A DNA stretch of 55,838 bases from a virus: IMG/VR virus record IMGVR_UViG_3300030329_002466, positions 1 through 55,838 of that record. One strand, given 5' to 3'. How positions within the stretch are numbered: position 1 is the first letter of the stretch; each line of letters starts with the position of its first letter. The position numbers were made by a program, and so were the translations under genes. The notes beneath the pieces were generated by a model. The model saw only the letters and a program-made list of their open reading frames with translations, ran no database searches and was not told the DNA's origin. This document shows, in pieces, positions 18,451-27,571 of the stretch.

Positions 18451-19377
18451 ATGGTTAAGATGGGTTCGATAAATATGGCAAAAGCCATACGTCGCATTGG
18501 ACATAGGAGCGGACAAGCTCGAAAAATGACTTTCTATCGTGACGCTATTGAATCCAAAGATGATTATGGAGTTGAAATTGACACAATTGCGGCAGGAAAT
18601 GAGGGTTTAACAATACCAAATATAGACGCTTTTATATCACCTATAACAACTTCTTCAGACGCTTTAACTCGTGCTGGACATACAGTAATGGGTAAAGCAA
18701 GTCTTTATATACCCTCTCTTTCAACTATAAAAAATAACATTTTAGGAATTAGTGATTCTGGAGTACATAATGCTAGACTTTCTTCTTTTAATGAATTAGA
18801 AAGTAAAGACATTCTTTATGATATGGAAAAAATAATTTTTTCTCAAGATTCAGCTAGTTCTGATGCTACTAATAGTGAAACTTACACTTTGACTGCTAAC
18901 ACTTCCTGTTTTGAAGGAGATAGGTTACAATTTAAAGTTACAGATGATGGTGGAACTAATAGAGTCACCACTGTAGTTCTTAATGCTAGCGGTGGTAAAA
19001 CATTAACATGGACATTTGATTCTAATACTAATTTTGACAATGCAAAATATCATATTATTGACTTACCATTGAGTGGAGTCTCTGCTAGTGATAAAGCATA
19101 CTATATATATGTGCCATCTAGCGGGGCGACTGGAATTCGTACAGCTACGGCAACTATAGGTAGTTCATTTGATATTACAGATATAGACGGTGAAACGAAT
19201 ACATTAACTAATGTTGTTATCACTTCTAATAGCACTGGAATGACTACAAAAGACTTACGTATATATAAAGCGGGTGAATGGCGCATTGATGAAATAAAAG
19301 AATATCGCGATGAATTTATGGAACTCCAATGTAGTAAAATACGAGGAGAGCGAGGTAGTCGCAGGAAGGCATACTAA
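18451..19377 (+). CDS. Head-closure-like protein with a beta-rich insertion
   Basis: 308 residues. The basic N-terminus (MAKAIRRIGHRSGQARKMTF) and the C-terminal GEWRIDEIKEYRDEFMELQ strand-helix pair would suit a neck/head-closure protein. Between them (about 145-260) lies a Thr/Ser/Asn-rich beta region that looks like an inserted Ig- or lectin-like domain. Internal starts at 18460 and 18475 are also possible. It overlaps the next gene by one base (TAATG). Function is inferred from position. Confidence 0.4.
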   Translation: MVKMGSINMAKAIRRIGHRSGQARKMTFYRDAIESKDDYGVEIDTIAAGNEGLTIPNIDAFISPITTSSDALTRAGHTVMGKASLYIPSLSTIKNNILGISDSGVHNARLSSFNELESKDILYDMEKIIFSQDSASSDATNSETYTLTANTSCFEGDRLQFKVTDDGGTNRVTTVVLNASGGKTLTWTFDSNTNFDNAKYHIIDLPLSGVSASDKAYYIYVPSSGATGIRTATATIGSSFDITDIDGETNTLTNVVITSNSTGMTTKDLRIYKAGEWRIDEIKEYRDEFMELQCSKIRGERGSRRKAY

Positions 19378-19952
19378 TGGCAGACAATAACAGGGACTAT
19401 TTAAATGTAATAGAAAGGAAAATAATAGATGAATTAAGAATATTTTTCAATACTGTGAATAGCAGTGCAAACGATGGAAAAGTCCATGTATCAGGACAGT
19501 TTCCAGAGACGGAAGAATTAAGCTTTCCTTCAGTTATAGTGCAACAAATTGGTAGTGGCTTTGAAGAACAATTTATTGGTGAAAAGGTAACATTCGGCGG
19601 TAATAAATATAGTGGAGAAATATATGGCATTGGTTTCCTTATACATATCTTTATAGATAAAGAAGCACAGCTAGACGTAGGCACTACTCCACAAGGCTCA
19701 TCTAAGTATAGGCAAAGGAGGTTGCTTAATTGGATGATGCTTAATATAGCCAATGTGCTTAATGATATAGATTGGGCTACAGAAGTTACATCTCAGCCTG
19801 CTGGGTTGAGCTATAATCCTAATTATGACGCTAGTGTAGATGTACAAGAGAGACATTTACAAGCTTGGAGAGATGTAGGTTATTCTACTTCTATGCAGTG
19901 GTGGGGAGCCAGTGCACAGTTTATGTTAACATTTTTGAATTACAGGAGTTAA
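19377..19952 (+). CDS. Tail completion/terminator-like protein
   Basis: 191 residues. The segment ELRIFFNTVNSSANDGKVHV, followed by FPSVIVQQIGSGFEEQ and then GIGFLIHIFIDKE, resembles the alpha/beta layout of tail terminator (gpU-like) proteins, and the gene sits exactly between neck and tail-tube genes. There are no catalytic motifs. The gene shares its first base with the preceding stop codon. Confidence 0.45.
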   Translation: MADNNRDYLNVIERKIIDELRIFFNTVNSSANDGKVHVSGQFPETEELSFPSVIVQQIGSGFEEQFIGEKVTFGGNKYSGEIYGIGFLIHIFIDKEAQLDVGTTPQGSSKYRQRRLLNWMMLNIANVLNDIDWATEVTSQPAGLSYNPNYDASVDVQERHLQAWRDVGYSTSMQWWGASAQFMLTFLNYRS

Positions 19953-19953
19953 T

Positions 19954-21915
19954 GTGGCTCAGAAACGTAACAACATGGTTTATGGTATAAATTATGGTTT
20001 CAGAGCATTATTAGATTGGCAAGCTGGAAAGCCCAAAAGACGAAGAAATATAAATGATTTACTTTTAAAAACTTTCCCTCCTGAAAAAAAACCTATAGAA
20101 AAACAAGGACAGACTTCTCGAAGAATACCCGGTAAGCGTGGTATGTTTTTTGATGTTTCAAATATTAAAAGACCACCAATGCAAAAAAATGAAGATAAAG
20201 AAAAAGCTTTAGCAGGAAATGTTGGACAGTGGGTGTATTTACTTGCTGAAAAAATGAAGACAGAATCTTTACAAGCTGTGTTAGATTCTATGGAAGATTC
20301 TAGAAAAAGGTGGGAAATAGAAGACGAAGAAATGAAACAATTAGAAGCTATAGCATTTGACCCTGTTGTAACTTTTGGAAGTACAGATTTAAAAACAGGT
20401 TATAAAAAACAAGTTGAGAATAGTCCTATGTTTCAACAAATGTTTACTGGTTTAGGTACTGGTAGTAATTGGATGCAATCTTATGTAGCTAATGTTGCTT
20501 CTAGAGGTCCTACTGAAATAAAAAAAATGAGTAAATTAGTTGAAAAACATTTAGTTTCATTCCGTGGGTCAGTACTTGGTAAAGAAACATTTGCTAAAGG
20601 TCCAGAAATTGATATAAATGATGTAGGACAAACAATTCAAGAAAAGATTATAACTGGTCGTAAAAGTGACAAAACAGGCGGATTTATAGCTACATCTCCT
20701 GATGCTATAAATTGGGGACCTGATTTTGAATCCAAAAGAAAAGATTATAGTAAACCTATTGATTTGGAATTTACAGAAGAAATTCAAGTCCCTAGAGGTC
20801 CTACGTTTAAACGTATGGATGTTACTTCTTCATTTTTCTTAGACCCACAAACAGGGGCAACTACAGGTCATCACGGAACAGGTAAAGGCTATAGATTCGA
20901 TATGGCTTGGACTACTAAACATGAAGCTGAAGAAGGAATAGAAAGAATGCAAAGTAACCAATTAACTACATATAATAATATAATGAAACTTATTATAGAT
21001 TGGGCTAAAAGGACTGGTAGGGCAGGTGCAGGTAAAACTCCTAATCTTCAACAATTGAGAGATTATTTACCCACTAAAAGTAGGATTGATGGTTGGGTTA
21101 AACAAAATTTAATACCTAATTTAGGAGACCCTGCTTTAGATGGTATACGAGCAGAAATAGGTAATATGACTAAAGGAGATTTAGTAGATACCTTTATTTG
21201 GGTAATGCACCACATGGGTAATATGTTACCCGGACAAGCAGAAAATTATGCTAATACTATGTCAATTGTTATAAATGGGCAGCATGCCACTTTAATATTA
21301 GTTTATGAAATTGATGATAAGGGTATGTATCAAAAAGTTCACGCGAATATATTTGAAGAAGAAACACCTTTACAATGGTTAGTTAGTAAAGCACACGAGT
21401 TGGGCGTTGAAGGAACTTTTGAGGAAATATTACAAGAAGCTAATGCAAGTTTAGCAGCAGAAGGTTTACAAGGTGTTAAATCTTATGGTGTTTTAAGTCA
21501 AGTGGCTGAAGCATTTCTTAACTCAGTACACCCAAGAATTTCTATGACTAAATTAATGGAACCTAAGTTTAGTGCAGTTTTAGAAAATGTTGTTAATAAA
21601 GTTTTTGAGAATATACATAAATCTCTCCATGAATCTATGGTTAAAGGTTTAAGAGAGCAAACACTTACCTTTTCTAAATGGGCAGCAAATCCTTCTAATT
21701 TAGGAGATATACCTGAATGGTATGAATGGGCCGCTTCTACTATTTTAACAGATAATTCAGATGCACCAGATATGAAAGGTGACCCTTTCTGGTTTTTATG
21801 GGCTGCTCCTTATGTTTCTGGAGGATTTAGAGGAGTTGGTGGTGGTATACAAACAACTGGAGACCATCCAAGAATGGCTAAACTTACAGATAAAGGTAGC
21901 ATCACTATAGGTTAA
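19954..21915 (+). CDS. Large virion-module protein, function unknown
   Basis: 653 residues from a GTG start preceded by AGGAG (19944-19948). An ATG at 19975 is an alternative. The N-terminus is very basic (KPKRRRNINDL; RRIPGKRG), the middle is helical, and the C-terminus has amphipathic helices and a Trp-rich end (WYEWAASTIL; DPFWFLWAAPYVSGG). I recognise no family. The position between tail terminator and tail tube is normally empty in HK97-type gene order, so this may be a lineage-specific neck, injected or morphogenesis protein. Confidence 0.4.
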   Translation: MAQKRNNMVYGINYGFRALLDWQAGKPKRRRNINDLLLKTFPPEKKPIEKQGQTSRRIPGKRGMFFDVSNIKRPPMQKNEDKEKALAGNVGQWVYLLAEKMKTESLQAVLDSMEDSRKRWEIEDEEMKQLEAIAFDPVVTFGSTDLKTGYKKQVENSPMFQQMFTGLGTGSNWMQSYVANVASRGPTEIKKMSKLVEKHLVSFRGSVLGKETFAKGPEIDINDVGQTIQEKIITGRKSDKTGGFIATSPDAINWGPDFESKRKDYSKPIDLEFTEEIQVPRGPTFKRMDVTSSFFLDPQTGATTGHHGTGKGYRFDMAWTTKHEAEEGIERMQSNQLTTYNNIMKLIIDWAKRTGRAGAGKTPNLQQLRDYLPTKSRIDGWVKQNLIPNLGDPALDGIRAEIGNMTKGDLVDTFIWVMHHMGNMLPGQAENYANTMSIVINGQHATLILVYEIDDKGMYQKVHANIFEEETPLQWLVSKAHELGVEGTFEEILQEANASLAAEGLQGVKSYGVLSQVAEAFLNSVHPRISMTKLMEPKFSAVLENVVNKVFENIHKSLHESMVKGLREQTLTFSKWAANPSNLGDIPEWYEWAASTILTDNSDAPDMKGDPFWFLWAAPYVSGGFRGVGGGIQTTGDHPRMAKLTDKGSITIG

Positions 21916-21923
21916 GGCATAAC

Positions 21924-21933
21924 CTTTATATAC
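21924..21933 (+). promoter_or_regulatory. Archaeal-type TATA box before the tail-tube genes
   Basis: CTTTATATAC about 75 bases before the ATG at 22005. Unlike most promoters here it leaves a leader of about 45-50 bases, which contains AGGAG directly before the start, so this transcript should be led by a ribosome binding site. Confidence 0.7.
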
Positions 21934-22004
21934 TACCCCATACTATATATAATCTGAATGTAATGTAACTCTTATCTGAGAGAGAAGATTAGGAGAAAAT
22001 AACA

Positions 22005-23024
22005 ATGGCATATTTTGTAGGAAGAGATGTCGATATTGCGATAACGACAGAACACCCAACACAAGGAGTAATGGTCCGTGAACCGGACTCAGCAACAGGA
22101 GCGTTGCAAGACAAGCATATAGCTATAGCAGTAGATTTTGCTCATGGTTCAACAGTATACGACTACGCTAATTCAACAGATTACGATTTTCTGTTTGCTG
22201 GTCCTAGAGCTTTAAGTACTGCAGCAGGATGTGACGCTAACGCAGCTTTTGAAGAATTGAATGGTGACGGTTCCACTTTAATAAATGGACAAGATTGGAA
22301 CATTAATCCAAACAACATTACTGGTTTAGAACTATCCCTTGGTGTTCAAGACGAAGATGTGGCTTTTATCGGCCAACGTAATATCTTAAAGGCAGAAATT
22401 AAGAAAGATAACAGCGTGACATTAACACGTAAGAAGTCAGACAAAGTCTGGGACGGTATTTATAATGATGCTCGTTTCGGAATTAAAGAAAGCAATACAG
22501 TTGCAGCACCAACAGCAGATGAACCCCTACCGGGATTATTTACAGGACTAAGCGCACCTGATTTTGTAACATGTGGTTACAGAGTCATTATAAGGTTTGC
22601 TGCAAAAACCCCTGTTGATTCAGGTTCTACTGTAGACGATGGAGGAGGTAATTTTGGTGCATCAGACACAACTCTTACATGCGGCGCTAATAGCATTGAC
22701 AACAATGATTATATTCAAATAGAAGAAGAAATATTAAAGGTTACTGGAGGTGGCGGAACTACAACATTAACTGTAGCTAGAGGACAATTAGGAACACAAG
22801 ACGTAACTCATTCTAACGGTATTAAGATTTATGACCTTGGACCCGGTGGTGAAGGTGAAGTTTTAGTTTTAAGAAACTGTTATGTAACTGAACACACAGT
22901 AACTCTTTCAGCAGATGGCAGCCAAGAAGAGTCTTTAACTCTTCAAAGTTATACTGACCCTAAAATTTACGATGGAATAGAAAATGGTTTGTGGGATGAC
23001 GCCACAACTTCAGCGGAGCTCTGA
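22005..23024 (+). CDS. Tail tube protein paralogue A, with inserted domain
   Basis: 339 residues, starting MAYFVGRDVDIAITTEHPT, almost the same as the next gene. Shared motifs include DLSVG/LSLGVQDEDVAFIGQRN and SVTLTRKKSDK. Relative to its paralogue it has an extra domain (about 205-278) containing IEEEILKVTG and LTVARGQLGTQDVTHSNG, a small beta module often seen in phage tail proteins. The region after the insert ends in a tube-like EESLTLQSYTDP strand. Expected role: stacked hexameric rings of the tail tube, perhaps decorated by the insert. A leader with AGGAG implies strong expression. Confidence 0.6.
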   Translation: MAYFVGRDVDIAITTEHPTQGVMVREPDSATGALQDKHIAIAVDFAHGSTVYDYANSTDYDFLFAGPRALSTAAGCDANAAFEELNGDGSTLINGQDWNINPNNITGLELSLGVQDEDVAFIGQRNILKAEIKKDNSVTLTRKKSDKVWDGIYNDARFGIKESNTVAAPTADEPLPGLFTGLSAPDFVTCGYRVIIRFAAKTPVDSGSTVDDGGGNFGASDTTLTCGANSIDNNDYIQIEEEILKVTGGGGTTTLTVARGQLGTQDVTHSNGIKIYDLGPGGEGEVLVLRNCYVTEHTVTLSADGSQEESLTLQSYTDPKIYDGIENGLWDDATTSAEL

Positions 23025-23029
23025 ATAAT

Positions 23030-23800
23030 ATGGCATATTTTGTAGGAAAAGATGTAGACGTTTGGATTACTACCGAACATTATAATGATTGCGTAGGAGT
23101 GGTTGATAACGAGATACAAGTAGTTTCATCTCAAGCAACACTAACCGCAGCAAGAGCAGCAAAACCATCAACAGCAATATTGTCAGGAGCATTAGGTAAC
23201 GCTGGTTCCCCTGCTAATAGAATTACTGATATCACAGGTTGTGATTTAAGTGTAGGTGCAGTTGATGAAGATTTAACTTTCTTTGGACTACGTAATGTAG
23301 GTAAAATAGAAGTTAAGAAAGAAACTAGTATTACTATAACTAGGAAGAAATCGGACAATAAGAACATGGTTCTTTTCCAAGGTTCGACAACAGCTTCTGC
23401 AACACATTCTAACACAGGTGGAGGACACAGTGGTAGATGGGGACTTATAAATAAGACTGGTGGAGGCGCCACTGTTGTAGCAGATGGTTCTGTTGACCCT
23501 AAAAGTACCCTAGATGACACAAGTACTCAATCTTATGGTTATAGAGTGTTTTTAGAATTGAAAGGAACTTCCGATGATACTGGTACAGTTTTGATTATTC
23601 CTAACTGTACAATGATGGAATATTCTGGAAGCGTTTCTAACGAAACAGCTAACGAAGAAACTTTCACCTTTACTTCAATGGTTAAACCAATATTAATGAA
23701 TGACACGAAAGTCGAAGTCTCTGGTGTAGATTATTTCGGTCATACAGGCGCAGGCACAGTCGCTCCTGCTGTAACAAAAACAGCAGCAGCAGATATGTGA
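23030..23800 (+). CDS. Tail tube protein paralogue B
   Basis: 256 residues, starting MAYFVGKDVDVWITTEHYN. It shares the DLSVGAVDEDLTFFGLRNVG and ITITRKKSDN blocks and a closing TANEETFTFTSM strand with its neighbour but lacks the inserted domain. It lies 5 bases after it. It may be the main tube subunit with the longer paralogue as a decorated or minor form, or the reverse. The call as tail tube comes from its place before chaperone and tape measure genes. Confidence 0.6.
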   Translation: MAYFVGKDVDVWITTEHYNDCVGVVDNEIQVVSSQATLTAARAAKPSTAILSGALGNAGSPANRITDITGCDLSVGAVDEDLTFFGLRNVGKIEVKKETSITITRKKSDNKNMVLFQGSTTASATHSNTGGGHSGRWGLINKTGGGATVVADGSVDPKSTLDDTSTQSYGYRVFLELKGTSDDTGTVLIIPNCTMMEYSGSVSNETANEETFTFTSMVKPILMNDTKVEVSGVDYFGHTGAGTVAPAVTKTAAADM

Positions 23801-23808
23801 GGTGAATA

Positions 23809-23964
23809 ATGGAATACGATGAATTAAAGAAAGAACTTGAGGACCTAGGATATAATGCGAAATCAATAGAAACTAGATTAGCTAATTGGTTAGAAGCAAA
23901 TCCAGATAAGGCTCCTAAAGCTAAAGCTAAGAAAACAGCTAAGAAAGAAGAAAAGAAAGAGTAA
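23809..23964 (+). CDS. Small Lys/Ala-tailed protein
   Basis: 51 residues: an N-terminal helix pair (YDELKKELEDLGYNAKSIET) resembling a short SAP/LEM-like helix-turn-helix, followed by a Lys/Ala-rich tail of about 20 residues. GAGGTG precedes the ATG by 6 bases and the gene follows the tail-tube gene closely. The tail could bind nucleic acid or act as a flexible linker. Too short to assign a family. Confidence 0.6.
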   Translation: MEYDELKKELEDLGYNAKSIETRLANWLEANPDKAPKAKAKKTAKKEEKKE

Positions 23965-24008
23965 TCTTTCTAAAGAAATAGGGAGGGTGAAATTCCCTCC
24001 CAATATGA

Positions 24009-24392
24009 ATGGAGAAATATATGACAGAAAATGTATGGAGTATAGAAGAATTAGTTGCACTCACAGATGAAGTGCAAAAAAAAGAAACGGAATACAACGG
24101 TAAGAAACTTGTTTTTCAATACTGTGAATTGACAGAAGGAGAAGAACCAAAATTTAGTTTCCCCGGTGCAGGAGCTTCAGAAGAAGAACAAAATGAGGCA
24201 TATAAACAAATAGGCGAAGCTAGGATTTTAGCTATGATAGAAAAAGCTAATAAAAAGAATCCTGACGGAGCAACTGTTTCCGAAGAGAATTGGAGTAAAT
24301 TACCATCCACGGTAAGGTGGGGTATATCTAATTCTGTTTTAGGAAGTGGTGATGGTGCCTCTTTTCGTGGAGTGGATGAAGACAGCGCCTGA
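24009..24392 (+). CDS. Tail assembly chaperone, gpG-like
   Basis: 127 residues, acidic and helical, located between tail tube and tape measure with a second overlapping frame downstream, the hallmark of the lambda G/GT arrangement. Its product would bind the tape measure protein during tail assembly. The ATG at 24009 is preceded by GAATGGA, and a second ATG at 24021 is possible. The last 50 bases overlap the open part of the +1 frame. Confidence 0.65.
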   Translation: MEKYMTENVWSIEELVALTDEVQKKETEYNGKKLVFQYCELTEGEEPKFSFPGAGASEEEQNEAYKQIGEARILAMIEKANKKNPDGATVSEENWSKLPSTVRWGISNSVLGSGDGASFRGVDEDSA

Positions 24393-24675
24393 AGCTGTAT
24401 ATTTATACATACCGTTAATGAAAGAACTCGGTCTAAGTTGGACTGAGATAAAAAATAGCACCAAAAAAGAACTTGAAGGTTTATTATTTGGTCTTTCTCA
24501 GTACAATACTTTACACCAGTTTGATGGATATGACGAAAAAGACATTAATCAATTGTCTAAAGAAAAGCCCCAAATAAGGTCAGATTATTACAATTACATG
24601 AATGTAAAACGAGAATATGACGACAGAATGGGAAAAACAAAAAAACAACAATCACTTGAAGAAATAATAAGTTAA
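24346..24675 (+). CDS. Tail assembly chaperone extension, gpT-like, probably made by frameshift
   Basis: 109 residues in the +1 frame relative to the preceding gene. The first codons (GTG GTG ATG) have no good ribosome binding site, and a TAG at 24340-24342 closes the frame just upstream, so only about 50 bases overlap. The body (EWMKTAPEAVYLYIPLMKEL...) is helical and basic-acidic mixed, like T-domains that recruit tail tube protein. It lies 2 bases before the tape measure. I infer expression mainly as a fusion with the upstream protein through a +1 shift. Confidence 0.6.
   Translation: MVMVPLFVEWMKTAPEAVYLYIPLMKELGLSWTEIKNSTKKELEGLLFGLSQYNTLHQFDGYDEKDINQLSKEKPQIRSDYYNYMNVKREYDDRMGKTKKQQSLEEIIS
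24360..24366 (+). promoter_or_regulatory. Candidate +1 frameshift site TCT TTT C
   Basis: In the upstream frame the codons are TCT TTT CGT. A tRNA-Phe on TTT could slip forward one base onto TTC, which is also a Phe codon, and continue into the downstream frame (GTG GAG TGG). The site lies in the middle of the only window where both frames are open. Confidence 0.4.
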
Positions 24676-24676
24676 T

Positions 24677-27571
24677 ATGGCAGGAGACTCATTACTCAGT
24701 ATAAAAGGTAAGGTTAGCTGGCTCGCAGGAGACCACAGTAACGTTATTAATTCTACAAAGAGAATGATGAGTGGAATGAATCAAGCCATAACTGGGGAAA
24801 TGAGAAGTGGCCAACGAGCTCGAGAAGGCGTTATTCAAAGTGGTTTAAATAAAATAGAAAAAGAAGAACAAGCTTCAGCAAAAAGACTTTTAAAGAATAA
24901 ACAAGCTGATGCTCAAAGGTTATCTGAGGTTAGAGTTAACCAAAGAAAACCTCCTAAAGTTACAAGTCGTTCTTCTGACGAAGTTAAAAAGCGTGCAAAT
25001 GATATTAAACAGTTGGTAAAAGCTGGTGAAGAAGCTCATGCTAAATTAAAACAAATACAAGAACGAGCTGGTTCTAAAGTTTCTAAAGCTAAAGCTTGGT
25101 CTGCGACTGAATTTGCTGGCATGGAAGCTGGTGAAAGAGCTGGTACTATAGGTAGAATGAAACAAGCTACCGCAGAATTAACAGAAGAAATAGGCCAATT
25201 AGAAGAAGCGAAGAGTAAATTAGATTATCATAAAGACCGTAGAGAATATATAGCAGTTACTAGAGCAATTGAAGATAAAAATAGAGCGATAGAAGAAAGT
25301 AAAGATGCAACTGGCGAGGCAATAAAGTTAGATAAACAATGGTCTCGTTACGAATTTGAACATAGAGAAGAACTTAAGAAAACTTCTGAAGCTAAAAGAA
25401 AACTATATAGGCTAGATAAAGAAATATACAGAACTACTATCCAAATGGAAAATGATTTAAGAAATGCTTCTAGAGAAGTAGCTGAAGAAATAGGAAGAGT
25501 TCGTCAAGAAGCTGGCGAAGGTTTAAGAAATGCTTTTATGTTTGCTACAGTAGCTATTACAGCATTTTGGTATAAATTACAACCACTTACTGAAACTTTT
25601 AAGGAATTTGAAGCTGAACTTGTTAACGCTCAATCTATTTGGCAAAACAGCCAAGAAGATTTAAATGAATTATCAGACCAAGTCGTTCAATTTGGTCAAA
25701 AATTTGGTATAGAAATGGGTAAGGCCACAGAAGGTCTCTACCAGTATGCATCCGCAGGTGTAGAAGCCGCAGAAGCGATGCAAATGTTAAATCACACTTT
25801 AACTCTATCTATGGCTGTTCAAGGTGACCATAATACTTTGGCTAAACTAACCACCCAGACAATTATGGGTTTCGGTATGGAGTTTAATCAAGCAGCAGAA
25901 GTAACAGATAAGTTTGCTCATGCTATTAACATGTCTTTGATAGAATGGGATGACTTAGCAAGCTCTATTAAGTTTGCTTTACCTTTCTTTACATCTACAG
26001 GGCAAAGTCTAGACCAATTACTGGGAGCTCTATCTGTATTGACCAATAGAGCCCTAGAGGCAGGTATAGCTGGTAGGGGTCTACGTCAAGCCCTAGCGGA
26101 GTTTACACAACACGCTGAAGATAATGCTGCTGCATTTAGAAAAATGGGAGTAGAAATATTAGACACTGAAGGTAATATGCATCAGCTTACAGATATTGCT
26201 GCTCAATTCCAAGAAGCTATGGGTGATGGAGTTAAAGATATGGACATCATGATGGCATTAATGGAAGATTTAAACATTCGTGGTGCTACTGCTTTCGTTC
26301 ACTTGGTTCAGAATGCTGATGAATTCCAAGAGCAGGTTGACGACCTTCAAAATGCATCCGGTGCTGCAGCTAAAATGGCAGAAATTCAGCAGAAATCTTT
26401 AGCTAACCAAATTCAGTTAGTTAAGAACGCGTTAGAAGCTCCGTTTTTAATGTCTGATAAAGTAGGAGAAGCAGCCGGATATACAAATGAATTTGCTTTA
26501 CAATTACATAGTATGACTAAAGCTTTTGAATCTTTAATTGTCGTTGAAGAAAATGGAACAAAAAAACTGACAGAATTTGGTCAGTTTATAAAAGATTTCG
26601 TTATACTTGCTATGCGGGAATTACATGTATTAATAGTAAATGTTAGAGACGCATTATTAAGTTTTGGTAATCAGTCTGAAAGTGCGGCATCTTTACTTCA
26701 TATGTTTACAATTCCTTTAAATGCAGTTGTTAAGTTATTTGGTGCTATAGGTCCCGGACTTATGCAAGTAATAATAATGTATAAACTTTTGAATAAGGTT
26801 TTACCAATAAGTATAGTTAATACAATGAAAATGATAATGGCAGAAAAGAAACAATTATTATCTAAAAGAGCAACACTTATGGCGCAACTTATGGAAATAA
26901 AAGGAATAGGTAAAATAAGAGCGGCTAAGATAGTAGAAGAAATGGGTTATAATAATGTCACAAAGGCTGTGTGGGGTCAAGTTGTAGCTCAAGCAGCTTT
27001 ACAAGTTGGTTTGTTTGCTATAATAGGAGCAGTTAAGAAATGGGGAATGGACAGTCACGAGGCAGCATTTGGTGTAGGAGCTTTAGCTGGTATGTTTACT
27101 TATTTAGCTTATGCCATGACAGCAGCCGTTATAGCTGGTACAAATGCTCTAAACCCGGGTAATTGGGCTACTTTTGGTTCTTTAGGTGTAGCCAGTACAA
27201 TAGCTGGTGTAGCTGCTGTTTCAGGAGCTATGGGTGTGGCTACTCGTTCTATGATGAAAACAGATGATATTATAGGAGAACCACCAAGTTATACCGCTGA
27301 TGAATTTGCTACAGGAGGAAGAGTTATGGCTATGAGGTCTTACGCAACAGGAGGGAGAGCTACTGGAGGTATAGGTGGTACACATTTCCCTGTTATGGTA
27401 GAATCGGGAGAATCTATTATATCTAAAACACAAAACATGGCAAATGGCGGGGTAGGTGGAGTTACAATACAAATCCACGGAGATGTTTATGATGGTGAAA
27501 ACTTCGCTGATAAAGTAGGCCAAGCTTTACCAAACGCACTTAGAAACGCACAAGATAGAGGTACATTTTAA
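24677..27571 (+). CDS. Tail tape measure protein
   Basis: 964 residues. Residues 1-290 are a long charged coiled coil. About 308-600 is a TP901-type tape measure core (FEAELVNAQSIWQNS, then QFGQKFGIEMGKATEGLYQY and GLRQALAEFTQHAEDN). About 740-757 has a helix-hairpin-helix-like motif (IKGIGKIRAAKIVEEMG), and hydrophobic segments follow (about 770-850) that could enter the host membrane. The Gly-rich C-terminus ends GGVGGVTIQIHGDVYDGENF, typical of tape measure ends. It determines tail length and probably aids DNA delivery. Its last base is shared with the next start. Confidence 0.85.
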   Translation: MAGDSLLSIKGKVSWLAGDHSNVINSTKRMMSGMNQAITGEMRSGQRAREGVIQSGLNKIEKEEQASAKRLLKNKQADAQRLSEVRVNQRKPPKVTSRSSDEVKKRANDIKQLVKAGEEAHAKLKQIQERAGSKVSKAKAWSATEFAGMEAGERAGTIGRMKQATAELTEEIGQLEEAKSKLDYHKDRREYIAVTRAIEDKNRAIEESKDATGEAIKLDKQWSRYEFEHREELKKTSEAKRKLYRLDKEIYRTTIQMENDLRNASREVAEEIGRVRQEAGEGLRNAFMFATVAITAFWYKLQPLTETFKEFEAELVNAQSIWQNSQEDLNELSDQVVQFGQKFGIEMGKATEGLYQYASAGVEAAEAMQMLNHTLTLSMAVQGDHNTLAKLTTQTIMGFGMEFNQAAEVTDKFAHAINMSLIEWDDLASSIKFALPFFTSTGQSLDQLLGALSVLTNRALEAGIAGRGLRQALAEFTQHAEDNAAAFRKMGVEILDTEGNMHQLTDIAAQFQEAMGDGVKDMDIMMALMEDLNIRGATAFVHLVQNADEFQEQVDDLQNASGAAAKMAEIQQKSLANQIQLVKNALEAPFLMSDKVGEAAGYTNEFALQLHSMTKAFESLIVVEENGTKKLTEFGQFIKDFVILAMRELHVLIVNVRDALLSFGNQSESAASLLHMFTIPLNAVVKLFGAIGPGLMQVIIMYKLLNKVLPISIVNTMKMIMAEKKQLLSKRATLMAQLMEIKGIGKIRAAKIVEEMGYNNVTKAVWGQVVAQAALQVGLFAIIGAVKKWGMDSHEAAFGVGALAGMFTYLAYAMTAAVIAGTNALNPGNWATFGSLGVASTIAGVAAVSGAMGVATRSMMKTDDIIGEPPSYTADEFATGGRVMAMRSYATGGRATGGIGGTHFPVMVESGESIISKTQNMANGGVGGVTIQIHGDVYDGENFADKVGQALPNALRNAQDRGTF

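Noticed and set aside
24343-24392. -1 or -2 frameshift instead of +1 in the chaperone pair
   Set aside because: The second frame is +1 relative to the first, and no XXXYYYZ or Mu-like -2 slip sequence with matching pairing is visible in the overlap, whereas TTT-C fits a +1 slip.
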